The notes below the pieces were generated by a model. It had not been told where the DNA came from and ran no database searches. It was given only the letters and a program-made list of their open reading frames with translations. 64,000 nt of DNA. Origin: Cydia pomonella (Eukaryota > Arthropoda > Insecta > Lepidoptera > Tortricidae). Positions 34,601-47,610 of this stretch are shown here, piece by piece. A program made the translations under genes and the position numbers. Positions within the stretch are counted from its first letter, which is position 1; the number at the start of each line of letters is the position of its first letter. The DNA is taken from contig NW_026907803.1 in assembly GCF_033807575.1 (NCBI RefSeq), positions 496,001 through 560,000 of the forward strand, given 5' to 3'.

Positions 34601-37600
34601 CGACAAAAGCACATTATAACGCGCTCATGAACCCAATTTACTAAAATATAATTGACATGAAAATCATAAATGTATGGAAGTATGGCGTAAGTATATTTAT
34701 AGAAACCGGACAAGTACGAGTTGGACTCGCCCACGGATAGTTCCGTACAAATGTAACATATTGTCAATTTTTTTTACAAACCTAGTTTTGAGATTTTTTT
34801 CCTATAGTGTAAAAAGGTATTACTTGCCTAACTTCATAGTTCTAGGTCAACGGGAAACACCAAATGGATTTTGAATCCATTTAAACTGTCAAATTATACG
34901 TTTTTCGCGACATAAACGATCATATATTTTCTTACGTTATCTTAGAAGTTTGATTTTTTTACAGCTTCAAGGAGCTTTAGACTTTGAGTACCTAGGTATA
35001 TGGTTTTAATTTCAACTGACAGACGGACGGACGGACAACAAAGTGATTCTATAATGGGTCCGTTTTTTTCATTTGAGGTTCGGGACCCTAAAATAAGGGT
35101 AATAAATGATTACCATGATCCTTAAGTTGTTGTACTTAATTAGAACTTAAGTAGTGCTGCCTTATTTAAATAACGACAAGACACATTACATTGCATGTAA
35201 GTAAATTTGTTTTGACAAATTGCTTGCCAGCTCCATTATCTCAGTAGGTAAAGATAGGATCTAAGGGAATATATCCCAACACTAAATAATAGTAATGTAA
35301 ACACCGCATTAAACTGTCGGTGGCAGCAGGCAAGAGTGGTAAATGAATATTATATATATCCACAGCGCGACGAGTGAATTGCTACGTCCAATCGATCTCA
35401 ACGCCTACAACACAAATCAAAATGAGCTTCAGTTTCGTGCGCAGGGTCACACTGGTTACCACTGACTAGACCAAGAAGCCGTTTCTTCTTCGCTTAGTAG
35501 CATTAAGGTTACGATCGAGTGTCGACTGCAGCTGCATTACTGTTGCGGCGTCCTTGTTGCCGGCGCTGTATTTGTCAATATCCTTGATAAAATGAGTGAC
35601 GGTATTAACGAAATAATCGCGGTAGTAATGGGGCAGCGAGCATCACTCCACAAAAACGACGCCGCAACAGTAATGCAGCTCTGCAGTTGACATCCGAACG
35701 TCACCTTTATCGTAACCTAATGACATCTGTAAAATCGAAAATCGAATTCGGCGAAAGACCTTTCACAAATTTAACTTGTTTATAAGCTATCACGTATTAT
35801 TTGGTTATATTGATTAAATACTTTTTGTTAACTGAATGCTAACTCATAGATTTCAAAAGTTGTAATTACTTTCTAATGTTTCGATTAGTTATGCTTGTCA
35901 AATTTCTTGGGACATTGTTTATTAAATAAACGGCTTTGTGTGTGTTTGTTTTAGTAGGGCCAAAATTTACATAATCGCAGCGGGTAATATAAAGAATCGT
36001 ATTTTAATTATGCAGTTACCAAGACATTAATCGCGGAAACATACATAAGCATACGAGTAAAACCGGCTCCGCTTCAGTTTTCGACTTTTAGGCCTATATT
36101 TTTTTGCAAATTTTATTTCACCCATTGACGTCGCGTCTCAAATGTCAGTATGTCATTTTCATCAGCAAATTTCTAAAAACGGCCAATCGCGTGTTGGACC
36201 ACACATAAAGGAGGGTTCTGTACTTTCATACTATGTAAAAATGCCATACAAGCAAAGGGTCATAAGTATATTCGCGGTACTTAAGTCATATAATAATAAG
36301 CAATTTATTTTGGAAAATCTCAGTAATGGCTCAATCGAACATGTTCAAAATAATTATAATGGAATGTTAATTCAACTTTATTTTCTTATTGATCTGGTGT
36401 GAGGGCTACTGCTATTCAAATTTTATTAATTGTAAGTAAAACTGACTCGCGCGTGTGTGTGTCTGTTTTTTACTATTAGTTATATGGAGTGAAAACCCAT
36501 CCCCCAGAATATTTACTTTTATTGGCTACGGAACCCTAAAAATTAAGTAAATAAAGCTAAAACTATATTGGTAACTATATATTTCAATAATAATTAAGGA
36601 TAAGCGAGAAAAAAAGCCGTCGCATAGGACAACAGCTGCTGCCGCGTGACTGTTGATAGCAGTTAACTTGTTATAATGACACGTTCTCTAGCGATAAGTA
36701 CTCGGCTAATGGAGCTATTTTAAAGTAGGTAGATATATGTTTTTGTTATATTATATACAATAACACTAATTAGTAATACAATGACTAGTGATAATCAAAT
36801 CTTAAGCGCGCGATTGTTTTATGCGATAAACTCAGCGTTCAATAGAATACGCTTGCCGCACACCCATTTTACATCAGATAATGTAATGACACTACATTGT
36901 TTTACGCGGTAAACGCAGCGGTAAGCGCATTGTCATTTTTCCTACATTTTGTTAACGCATGCGTTCAACGCTGCGTTTATTGCATAAAACAACCGCGCGC
37001 TTTAAAACCAAGAAAACATATGTATTTACTCGTTTATATAGACATGAACTCGAAATGGAACGATGCGACTACCCTAACAACAAATACCTAGTTTTAAAAT
37101 AAAGGTTTTAAATAAGGAAGCCTTACCTAACGCCCACCAATCCACAGCCTTATTATGTCCTTTACTCTGTATGATTTCCGGCGCCAAATATTCCGGAGTG
37201 CCGCAGAGCGTCCACGTCCGGTCCGTGAGCTTTTTCGCGAACCCGAAGTCCGTGATCTTCAAATGCCCATCCTTCGCCAGCAGCAGGTTCTCGGGCTTCA
37301 GATCGCGGTACACGATGTTCCGCGCGTGAAGATACTCCAAAGCCGATACTATCTCCGCGGCATAAAAATTACCTGCAAGAATTAAATTTACATTCAAATT
37401 TGATACTACTAACGTAATAAACAAGATGGACTTTCTTTATGGACCCATAAAGGAAAAAATTGGGTATCCATTAATCAACGGGCAATAAATTCAAATGATA
37501 CAGAAAAAGTCTTCGTTTACTTTATTAATTACAGATTTTGAACCACTTTCATATGTAGCACCTTTCTCTGATGCTACGTGAAACCGGAAATTAGAATATA

Positions 37601-40600
37601 TATCCAAAAACTGGTCTTAATATCTCACGGACGCCTAGAAGTCTGTATAGATAATATATACATATATAGGTACTTTTAACATACAAATTCAACGAAAAGT
37701 CCTTTCACAACCTAGACATTCTCGTAATATGTCCGAAGGTGGCATATCTATCAGCATGAATTATAAGGTCATAAATATTATGATGCGTAGCATCATCAAT
37801 CCAAAAACGATGACTGTGAAACCCGTCAATAAAATTAGAAAGCGTGTCTTTCGCTTGACCTTTAACTTCGTAATCTTTTGTTTCATTTAAACCTTTCCAA
37901 TATCAAATTACTTAATGGAAACATTCTACAGTCATCGCTATAAATAATAGTCTTGTACTTTTCCTGTATCTGACGGACAGAGAGATTTATTGTTTTCTGA
38001 ACGTGAACTATTATCACAGTTCAGATATGTGGGATTTTAATAAATCGTAAAAAATTGGCTAGCTAGTCGGTGTAATAGTGAGAGTATGAAGAAATCATTT
38101 TTATTTTGGGTGTTAGAAGTCAGCACTGGAGCGAGTGTTGCCGTCACCAGTATTATTAGTATTACTGTCGGCCCGACACGACAGTGCCACAGGAAAGCTC
38201 TGTCACTTTTGCGGTAGCATCAATACAGCGGATTATTTACTTTACGCCTGTTGTACAGACGAACTATTTGGATTTAATTTATTGACGCCTGAAACTCGGA
38301 GCAGAAATTTATTGCTAAATAGATATAGAAAATTCGTATTCACCCAAATAGTTTAGATATATGTAAAACGTCATGTGATGGTGATAGTTTGAACTACATA
38401 TTTTCTACGATAAAATAGAATTTAAAAGTAAGTTCGATATACAAAGTACTTAAATACATTGTATATACATTGCGTGTCTAAATACCTATGGCCTCTTGAT
38501 ACAAGGAACACAATTCTAATCGTGTTAAAGTAGGGTGATTTAATATTTTATATATCTTGAAACTAGAACATATTCAGAATAAATACGTCCGGGCTTTCAA
38601 ATTTCGATTTAATTTTCATAGTTTGATTTAATGCCAGTATTTAAAAATCACCGCGAAATCAACACACCAATTTATTACTCGGTCGGTGTATTTAACCTAT
38701 CTGAGAAGTCGTCTAGTATTGTTTTTGTGTTGTCGCAATAAATTAGCGAGGTCTAGTTGGAACCGAGACAAAAGGAGGACATAAAGAAGTTAGTGGGCGA
38801 GTGCGCACGGCACGGCGCGCGGCGTGATCGCGGAACCGCGCAGGCTTCGGCGCCTCATCCGCGCCGCCTGCGCATGACCTCACCAGCCCAAGATCATTCA
38901 ACCGACACGATGCATCATAATAGGCGATGATGACTTGTTTCCTATATTAGAACTAATCCGCTGCTCTATATATGTCTCCAGGATGTCATGTAAAACTCAA
39001 ATTTCCAACAAGCTAGGTGTAAATTAGTAGGATATTAACTATTGTAAAAATAGCGAATAAATAAAATACACCGAGAAATAAAAGGGACACAAATACGTTA
39101 TCCTCGTAAGATCTAGGGTAATTTTATTTTTTTCCTATAAGAGTTAAAAATACGAATTGAATTTGTACTTGTTCAACTATTACCCGGGGGCTGTATACAA
39201 ATAACTAATGGGAAACATAGCCCAAAACTTGTTTCCTCATGAAACAAGTTTTGGGGTATGTTAGTCATATTGAAGTAAATCGTAGTCCATATTGGACTAC
39301 CAAATGAAGCATTCCACGGGCTGTCCCGTACAGTCGCCATCAGATATATCGGAGCGGCCCGGGTGCTCCCAAATATCTGATGGCAACGGTACAAGCGCAT
39401 ATTATTTCGTGTCTTAGAACTGTTTTTTCGGCGGTTGAAGCCGATGATTCTTTTTCAATTTGTCTGGTCTTATTTTTAACCAAGTCAAAGAATAAGAAAC
39501 TCCTATGGCTGCAAATCTTCAGATCATTTGCGTTTGTACGGGACAATGGTAGACAATTCCATGGAATGCTGCAAATAGTCCAATATGTAATAATACACTC
39601 TAGAACTTATACATATTTGCTTTGAATTTTAACATAAGGTTCAAAACATAAACCCATATTCCATACATTCGCTTTTTATAGGTTTTTAATTACCTACTGT
39701 TTCCTGTGTCTGTAATCAAATCTTATAAGTTTTTGTATACCTACGTAACTTATGGTAAAATCACTTTATCTAATGATAGAGACCATAGGCCGATTATGAA
39801 AAGGTTGCGTTGTTTTATTTTTAATTACAGCTCAGTCAATGAATAAAAAGCTTATGAACAAAATTATATTTAGAAAGAAATTTCATGCGTAAGACGTTTG
39901 TTTGGTTTGAAATTGATAGATAGTTTTTATTTAATATAATATATATTTTGATTTTATACCTTCTTATAGAGAAATAGTGTTATCGTCATATGATTCAGAT
40001 GCGAAAATTTCATAAATAAATCTCGGTCCAACTACTTTATCGAGGCATAACATTACATTTATTTCACTACATACATATACACTATATACTAGGGGTCACC
40101 AATTAGTTTCTACAGGGGTCCAGTTTTTAAAATAAAATGACCATTGTGGTCCGTTTTTACTTGAGTTTATTAAATAAGTAAAAAAATAATATACAGACCG
40201 CGGTCCGCCATTTGGTGACCCCTGCTATTAAATTACATTTTACTAAGCGTTAATGAACCCTACTCGTGGTTCAAAAAATTGCGTTGGATACAAGAGTAAA
40301 AATACCAGCTGCACGAGGCAAGTCTACGGACAATATTGGAATGAGAGCAGGACGCACGCGGGCGTCACGTTGTCTGGCGACGGCACGGATCAGACATATT
40401 GTGTGATCGCCAGTTTACTTCCCTGCCGACAAACTACTATGGAAATCGCCGACAAAAACGCACAAACAACGACAATCCTCTCAACACCCAATGGCAGTGC
40501 CCGCGTCACTGACCGACTATTTCTGTACGCTTTGACATTCATGTCCTTTCTCCAGAAATACAGACACAAACGAACTGATTAATGTTGTTTGGTGGAATGG

Positions 40601-43600
40601 TTTAAAACGCGTTAGAAGCATAACTAGGTGTAGCGTGAAGTTAATTGCGTCAATCACGAACTGATTATTTAAGACGTTTCAATTATGAAGCAATCATTCG
40701 TTAAGATAATTTTCCATTTATTTGTTAAAAACGTTTTTAATACTAGGATAAGACTAGTATTAGGAGGATGATAATACATTTATATTAATTAGGTAGTAAC
40801 TTTATACCCAAATTTTTCTTTAAAACATTTCCTCACTACTGGATACACCCAGTCAGCATTAATAGCAGCCAATGAGATTATGCATCAAAAATATTTACCA
40901 TTTTAGCCAAGCCAACCATTTTAAAAAATGCGGCGATATGTCTCTATACCTATATAATACAATTACATACATTGTGGCATATGTGGGTACATGAAGGCGA
41001 ATTGTAGCTCTATTTGTAAAACTAATGGGGTGTCAGACACTTTCGGCGCATTGGTTCATCAATTAGGTACTCTTGATGCTCACTACACACATAGACGCAG
41101 TTTAGAAATATTAAAACAAATGTGTAGTGGCGTGAATACACCGCAGGCAACCAACGATTAAGTGTTAATGAAATATAATAATTAGAGTCAGACCAAGACA
41201 AGTCTGCAATGATTTTGATAGCACACGCAGTCCAAGTGTTATTTATAAGTCATAATTTCATAGAAATTAGACGTTTAAAATAACACTTACACTACGTGTG
41301 CTATCAGAATCGTTGAAGACTTGTCTTGGTCTGACTCTATATCTGGGTTAATTCATTATTTACCTCCTGAGTTACTATACTGTAGTTGCATGAATACTAA
41401 GTTATAATACATATCTATATTTAATATCAAGTGCAACTATATCTAAACTTACACACTGTATTCGCAGTACACGCTGCATTTGAAACGCAAATTACTACGG
41501 CCATTAAACCATTTGCGTTGTCATGCCAAAAGGCGCCAATTACTAGACTGAAATGTACATTTGAGAGCCAACTCCGACTATCGAAACTAAGCTTAGATCT
41601 GCGGATAAGACGTATCTACTGGCACGAGGTGAAAACTATGACGTCAAAGAAAGCGTCACTGCAAACAAATTATATTTGACTTGTGATATTTCGTTTGTTA
41701 TTTTGACTTATATATTATCATTTAAAGTTGTTTAGATCGAATATTACAGAGAGTAAACATCGGAAAACAAGGAAAAGTAATATTCAAGACACTTGGCATA
41801 AACAACCCGGTGTCAATAATCTTTCAACTATCTTGTAGTAAAGGACATTTTACTCGCCACATTTACTTACTGACTGCCACAACCCTTATTTAAAATATGT
41901 ATTAAATTTCAAAATTTTGTATTAACATTTATTTGCTTGCATTTTTATATATTATATAATTTTAATTAACGTGTATTCCCATGTCATAATTTAATCTTAT
42001 AAAATTTTTATTAGTTAAGTTTAGTTTATTTTATAATGATAAATTGCAGTATTAATTATTTTTATTTTAATCTATATTATTTTATATTATTGAATTGGAT
42101 ATTTAAATGATTTAGTTAAATTCTAGTCTAACAATGCAACTGGAAATTAGTCTATATCTGCAATATCAATCATCGCATCGTGTGTGGCTGCACGGGCCAC
42201 GGAGCTGGACATTCAACGTAACATTACTTTGGCGTAAATCCAGCATTTATTTATATATATTATGTTTCGTCTAATTTATTTACTTGGGTAATATTCCACA
42301 CAAAAAAAATACTTTGATATCATATCAACCTCATTTTTATTGAATCAATATTTTCAGAATTTTATCTACCTTTATAACTAGATCTACTTTTTATACTAAA
42401 TATACAGTCAGCATCAAAAGTAGCGAATCAGACGACGCGTCAAAAGTATCTACCATTCGCTAACAGTTTAACAAAATAAGATATGTATCTGTATGTAGAA
42501 CAATGAATGTAGAGATTAATCTCTATTGGTTAAGTATTCCTGGGTCGCAGATACTTTTGACGCATTCTTTCATGTGTCATTGACGCTGACTGTACATACT
42601 TATATCGAATTAGAGCAATCGGTAAGAGTAATCATGCCGCTGGTTGATCGCCGTAATCAAATGTCAGTGGACATGAATAAATTAGTGCCCGCGTTATAAT
42701 GACTTCCCGTAATTACCTAGTTAATTTACTCCTGCGACTAGTTATAGTTTAACTAGATAGTGAGTAAAACTTTAGTGACATCAATTTCTCAAGACGTTAC
42801 CATGAGTATGATCTAAAGGATGTAGCGTTAAACAAGGTGTCCAAACATACGACGGCAAAACAAAGACGGCTGACAGAATAGCTCATAAGTTCACACAATC
42901 AACCCCAATGCCCATTTTAGTCCGCGTTACCGCGTAACAAAGAACTGTTAATTTTATTGTTGTGGACCATTTGTAGTGATAGAAATAGAATAAAGACATA
43001 ATAAAATTAAGAGTGTTTGTATCACGGGTGTAAAAATCCAAAAAAAAAAGTGAAATTGCAATATCTTTAAAACTACTTATACTATCTGATAACGAGCTGA
43101 CAGAGCAACAGCCGATTTCGATTTATGTCACTTTCTGGGACACCTAGGGACGTACTAATGATCGTTAATAAAAAATGCTAATTCAACTTAAATAATATAT
43201 GGCAATTATCACATGACTTTTCGTTCGCATCTGTCATCCCGAAACATTTTGTGTTGTAGATATAGCTGAGTACGGGAAGCCATAAATCATAGTTTAATAA
43301 CAGACCTAAAACATCAGGATTCTCAACAGACGACAAATGACTTACCAGTAGTATTGCTAAAGCGTCCTGCACTCCTCAGATATGTGAACAGCTCTCCACC
43401 AGACACGTAGTCGAACAGCATGTAAATACACGAGTCATCGTGCGTCCACCACCGTCTGCAATACAACATGTTTTTTTTTTTATACAGTTGCTCTGAAAGT
43501 CCTACTTTACGTAGCTGTTAGCGTTCGCAAAGTTGATTTTTGCTTGCTTCTAATTTTCCAACTTTATAAATTTATTTCTGAACGTAATCCATACGTCCAT

Positions 43601-45690
43601 ACCACAGAGTTTGGATTCCAAAAAACTTTATTCGCCATTACACATTTATTAAATCCAAGAATATTATTAAACGATATAAATTAAATATTTATTTGTTATT
43701 ATATAAATAAAATGTCTTATGTTACGATATTTCACTAAAACATTTTTTTTAATTATTGGGTGAATGCCACGTTGCCACGTTGCCACGGTATCATTGCCAC
43801 GGTGGCTGTAGAGAGAAAAAATAATTCAACTTAAATTGCAACTGTGAGAGGTGTTTTTGAATGAGATTAGTTGTTGTGATTAATTTTTACAATGTAAATA
43901 CTGATATTTGTATATGACGATTTAAAATTGCTTTTTGCTAGGCCTACTTGAATAAAGATTTTTTTTTAATATTCTTAAAGGCTCTTTTACTGGTAAAAGG
44001 CGAAAATTAAATATTCTATTTTACGCACCGTCTTACATTTATAATCTGCCTAAGTGTCTATCGCTACGTATTTAACTATATAGGGAACTTACTGTAGTTG
44101 GATGCTGTACTCGGTGCAGTAGCGTAAAAGCATTCAGACAGCCACCGTACGTGAGATATTGTGTCCAGCCTAATAAGGCCCGAGTCTCAATTGATTTCTT
44201 TAATAATGAGCCAAAATATCTACCTATTTAAAGTAATGTCCTTTGAACCCTGCTTGTTTATTTAGGAAATCTTTGTACGCAATTGCATGATAATAGATCA
44301 CTACACGTAATGTCAAATAAAAGTGTGTTCGATAAGTTGCCAGACCGCAATCAGCAAGGCATGCGATTGAAATGTGACGGCACGGCAAGCAGTTGGCTCA
44401 GGCTCGGCGCTATAAACTCCCAACGATGATATACATGATTAGGCCTAGGCCTAATAGTAGACTTGTTTGTTTTAATATTGTTGTTGTGTTGTACATTTCA
44501 TTTCCAATTAAACTACTGCTACAAGAACAGGTGATTTTACTTTATTATAGACTTAGCTACTTTGAACAAAATCACAGGAAGACCGGTAATCATCAGTCTT
44601 GCATAACTTCATATCTAGGGACATACCTTTTTAAACGACTGCGTAATAATTAATCTTTTCATAATAAATAAATAAAAAGCCTAATTTCTATTATTACAGA
44701 AATAATCATAAAATCATTTTCTATTTCTTTTAAATAATCAAGGGTCCAAGCATGGAATTATTTTGTACATTTTGCTCCTTTTTCTCATTTATTGCATTTT
44801 TTTTCAACACTACTTATATTTTATAACCTTATACTTTTTTAAATAATTACATATTTTTATCTAAGTGTCTTTGACCTACCATAGCATCTACACGAGTTTG
44901 AATTAATTGAAAGCAGTGCCTCAATTTAATTACTTATAACCTGCTTGCCTTATAAAGCGCACTGCTAAACATCACCGCATATTATATCCAGCGGTGGCAG
45001 CATGGTTCCATTTTTATCACTTGTCAATATGCCCGTCACTTTCGCGCTTACTTACTTGTTAGAACGTGACAGGCATGGTGACAAATGATAAAGAGCCGAC
45101 CATCTTAGCCTTACAGATATAATAAGCCGGTCTGGCTCAACGCCTAAGATCCATCCCAGTAGGTAAGTGACACGTGGCACGCAGTGATTTATTTTATGAT
45201 AGCAATTCTATATTGTACTTTAATTACAAGTACCAGAAGAATAACAAATGTTTTGGTACAATTTGAATACATAAATAACCTTAACATTTGACCATGGGAT
45301 GAGCCAATGCATGACATGAATATGAAAATATAATTTTGTTTTATTAACACATTATCGGTATAATATCCCATGACACGGTTTAATTTTTTGACAGCCTATA
45401 CAAGCGTTACATTTATTGGAGTAACGAACGACTTGTGGGGTCATGCTGCCAGCTGTTGGAAACTTTTCCACATGAGTTGCAGCTACTTAAGGTTGATAAA
45501 AACGAATGAACAAGCACTTACAAATTTACTATGAATGGGTGGTTGATCTCCGCGAGGATGTTCTTCTCGTTCATGACATGGTCCACTTGCTTCAAGCGAA
45601 TGACGTCTGCCATGGACAGGATTTTCATAGCCAAGTACTCGTCCGCGGCCTTGTCGCGACATAAGCAGACCCGTCCAAATGTACCCGTGC
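31634..45690 (-). CDS. Pka-C3: cAMP-dependent protein kinase catalytic subunit, PRKX/Pka-C3 type (5' incomplete)
   Basis: A serine/threonine kinase of the AGC/PKA class. Exons seen on the minus strand: 45690-45522, 43455-43346, 37372-37127, 34589-34408, 32064-31987, 31759-31634 (TGA). They give 302 complete residues, plus a glycine split across the missing upstream junction. In fragment numbering: glycine loop GTGTFGRV (split Gly plus 1-7), ATP lysine K22 in AMKIL, helix C E41 in NEKN, catalytic D116 in YRDLKPEN, DFG aspartate D134, activation-loop T147 in RTWTLCGTPEY, APE at 156-158, and a C-tail with GDTSNFDEY ending FANF, the FxxF tail that docks on the N-lobe. All catalytic residues are present. 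Wording such as EIIQSKGHNKAVDWWALGVL and YPPFYDENPFGIYEKIL fits PRKX/Drosophila Pka-C3 better than the Pka-C1 group. A Cys (C236) occupies the place of the usual Asn after LGNMK. The initiator exon was not found up to position 64000. It is expected to be held inactive by PKA regulatory subunits until cAMP rises (family knowledge). Confidence 0.95.
33079..33175 (+). mobile_element. Truncated SINE body of the three-copy family
   Basis: The phrase tatcgttgtctgagtaccc followed by acaagccttct matches the 3' half of the SINE at 59513-59790. The tRNA head is absent. Confidence 0.55.
33578..33676 (+). pseudogene. Non-LTR retrotransposon ORF2 C-terminal fragment
   Basis: The plus frame reads ADNWQEVAQDRDRWRSLVLE, then AKTLFGSLRHNS and TAG (33674-33676). 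DRDRWRSLV is a recurrent C-terminal signature of insect endonuclease/reverse-transcriptase elements. No further upstream homology was seen, so this is a 5'-truncated dead copy in a kinase intron. Confidence 0.72.
34702..35093. mobile_element. Dispersed repeat of the 'ggttccgta' family (kinase intron)
   Basis: Starts gaaaccggacaagtacgag and ends ggttcgggaccctaaaa. The internal run gacagacggacggacgg and aggtcaacgggaaacacca are typical of this lepidopteran repeat. Confidence 0.7.
35501..35722. mobile_element. Foldback MITE (kinase intron)
   Basis: Ends cattaaggttacg and cgtaacctaatg; strong inner arms gctgcattactgttgcggcg and cgccgcaacagtaatgcagc. 222 bp and non-coding. Confidence 0.85.
36174..36543. 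mobile_element. Diverged 'ggttccgta' family repeat (kinase intron)
   Basis: Starts aaaaacggccaatcgcgtgt and gagggttctgtac, ends ggctacggaaccctaaaaat. It contains a gtgtgtgtg tract. It is considerably decayed; the open frame across its left part is not a gene. Confidence 0.5.
36804..37002. mobile_element. Foldback element just downstream of kinase exon 37372-37127
   Basis: Arms aagcgcgcgattgttttatg and cataaaacaaccgcgcgctt, followed inward by cgataaactcagcgtt and aacgctgcgtttattg. It sits 125 bp inside the intron. Confidence 0.82.
38780..38900. other. CpG-rich patch in kinase intron
   Basis: The run gcacggcacggcgcgcggcg through ctcatccgcgccgcctgcgc is far richer in G+C and CpG than its surroundings. 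No splice-bounded frame with kinase homology was found on either strand. A regulatory element or alternative first exon is possible. Confidence 0.4.
39221..39255. repeat. Perfect hairpin
   Basis: A 15-bp stem cccaaaacttgtttc / gaaacaagttttggg with 5-nt loop ctcat. Weaker pairing may extend it outward (ctaat..acatag with atgttag). It could be a MITE core or a small-RNA hairpin. Confidence 0.6.
39329..39391. mobile_element. Tiny foldback element
   Basis: Ends tacagtcgccatcagatat and atatctgatggcaacggta around ggagcggcccgggtgctcc; about 63 bp. The wording is familiar from lepidopteran MITEs. Confidence 0.6.
40089..40224. mobile_element. hAT-like MITE
   Basis: Ends aggggtcaccaa and tttggtgacccctg, with the cggtccg motif near the right end. 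Such CAGGGGTCACC-type termini are common on hAT MITEs. No clean 8-bp duplication was seen. Confidence 0.65.
41183..41339. mobile_element. Foldback MITE, 'tagagtcagacc' family, intact copy
   Basis: Nearly the whole element is two arms: tagagtcagaccaagacaag and its complement, then gattttgatagcacac with complementary gtgtgctatcagaatc, and aagtgttatt/aataacactt. TA at the edges suggests a mariner-like target. Confidence 0.88.
42403..42594. mobile_element. MITE of the 'tacagtcagc' family, copy 2
   Basis: Ends tacagtcagc and gctgactgta; inner arms cgtcaaaagtatct and agatacttttgacg. It is shorter than copy 1 at 25193-25424. Confidence 0.85.
43740..43970 (+). mobile_element. Probable non-LTR retrotransposon 3' end
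   Basis: Ends tgctaggcctacttgaataa with agatttttttt, a tail typical of lepidopteran LINEs; a similar end occurs at 57030-57075. The left part has a gccacgttgccacg tandem. No reading frame remains. Confidence 0.45.
44991..45110. mobile_element. Foldback MITE (kinase intron)
   Basis: Arms tttttatcacttgtcaatat, gcccgtcac and the opposing gtgacaggcatggtgacaaa, tgataaagagcc, about 120 bp overall. I recognise this as a common lepidopteran element. Confidence 0.75.
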
Positions 45691-47312
45691 CTGTAAAAAA
45701 CAATGCTGATTGTTTTAGTGATTCATTTTATGGACTATAAAACTAACAAAGCACTAAATGAAGGTGATCAATTTATGACCTCAGTACGAGTGATCTTTAT
45801 TGTATCCGCCTCAAAGTAAAAATAAAGAAAAAAAAACAATTCCAGGATTCGCAGACCGATTGAGTAGCAATTAAAAAAATGATGTTAGGTTTCGTATCGT
45901 ATCGGTCGATACGTAAACGTAGCAATAAATTGTATCTACAAAAAGTTCAGAGGAAAGAAATACGCGGCTTTTCTTTACCTATCAATAAAGCGTGAGTCAC
46001 GGCGGTATTCTTAGACATCTGATAAGTTTACTCTTGTTTAGCAACACGGTGTATTTCGGTTTTGTTCCATTTATATGCAAATGCTATTTGAAACTAAAGT
46101 GAACAGTTTAATATTCACGAACAGAGTGGTAAAACTGGATAATTGGGCGCTATCCCTGTACAGAATCCCCATCCGTATAGAGACCTCTCGACGGTTAAAA
46201 ACAGAACTAAAAACTTTTATACAAAATCACCAGTTGTCTAGATCGTTTGACCTGTGTATTAACCTCTACAGTGACTGGAACAAATGAGCTCAATCAAATT
46301 AACGATAAAGCCAATTAAGACCTAAGCGATTTATTAATTTTAGCCCACATTATTATGGAGGTTTATTTCAGTAACATTTGCAAAAACAATTATTATACAG
46401 TGACCTAATTATAATCTAGGAGTAAGCGACCGTCCGTTCGATGAACTTTAGTGGCTATTAGCTAACTAGTTAGTGATCTACCTGGTTACAAATGATGTTA
46501 AAACTCACTTTCATGTAGGTACAATTTAAACACTTAATAGTATTTACAACGGTTACACTAATACTTGGCGATGTTATCGACAAGTAGGTAATTAACTGGT
46601 TTATTTATTTACAACTTCCTACAACTTACTTATTTGATTGTTTATATAACTTAACAATTATTTCTATATGTGGTTTTGTTTTGTTGTCACGGATCAAAAC
46701 CACATTGCTTACACGTATTTATACTTAACAATAACATTAAGACTTAACGAATGTATAAATTTTGTTGCCAGATACACAGTATCAAACCCGAAGGCCTGCT
46801 AACCCAATATCATCGGTATTCTTAACCGAGTGTACATTTTGCGTAACACTTGTTAATTCGAGATCCCGTGACGCGAGTGTGTCGTAAGATTCCATATTAC
46901 TAGCCATATATACACTCCCCTTCGCAGAACGCTAGCCTCAGAAAAACCAGCATAAATTGGACGTCAACATCAGTAACAGCTATTTGTAATCGAGATTATA
47001 CCTTACAGCTTCGCCTCAGATAGGCCAGTAAACGATGAGAATGATAGCGCCCTGTTCGATAGCCCTTGCGCAAACCATTCGCTTTACATATGAACCGTTA
47101 ACAAATGAATATGTTTAATCTCCTTGCCCTATTTTTCGTTTTTAGAAAAAATATATTTAAGGTGCCGTAGGTTCAAACAGCGGGGTTTTCGAAAAATCGT
47201 ACCGCTTTTTTAGATAACAATACAGTTGCCAAAAATTTAATTAGCTTTCTTGAGAATTTCCTCTAAGGACTTCAGCGTTGCGAATCCTGATTTTTTGACT
47301 TTCGCTCGATAG

Positions 47313-47610
47313 AAAAACCGGCCAAGTGCGAGTCGGACTCGCACACGCAGGGTTCCGTACAATTATGTATAAAAACGGCAAAAAAATCACGTTTGCTGTA
47401 TCGGAGCCTCCATAAATATTTATTTTTCTCTGTTTTTTAGTATCTGTTGTTATAGCGGCAATAGAAATACATCATCTGTGAAAATTTCAACTGTCTAACT
47501 ATCACGGTTCATGAGATTCAGCCTGGTAACAGAAGGACAGATGGACAGACGGACAGCTGAATCTTAGTAATAGGCTCCCGTTTTACCCTTTGGGTACGGA
47601 ACCCTAAAAA
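47313..47610. mobile_element. Dispersed repeat of the 'ggttccgta' family
   Basis: A well-preserved copy: starts aaaaaccggccaagtgcgag, tcggactcgcac, gggttccgtac; middle tgttgttatagcggcaatag; ends ctttgggtacggaacccta. It runs in the opposite orientation to 4685-5020. Confidence 0.85.

Larger units (their letters stand above)
37373..43345. other. Large kinase intron (about 6 kb)
   Basis: No extra exon could be supported. It contains a GC/CpG-rich patch at 38780-38900, a perfect 15-bp-stem hairpin at 39221-39255, and small MITEs at 39329-39391, 40089-40224, 41183-41339 and 42403-42594. A 109-codon open frame at 40253-40582 has no recognisable domain. Confidence 0.6.

Noticed and set aside
37074..37424. 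Single-exon kinase of 116 aa
   Set aside because: Read-through of one internal kinase exon (37372-37127) into both flanking introns.
40253..40582. 109-codon plus frame in a kinase intron
   Set aside because: Starts with a real ATG but has no recognised domain, no splice partners, and lies antisense within an intron; not supported.
46075..46287. 70-codon plus frame with a faint LINE-like C-terminal look
   Set aside because: The resemblance is too weak to call a retrotransposon fragment.
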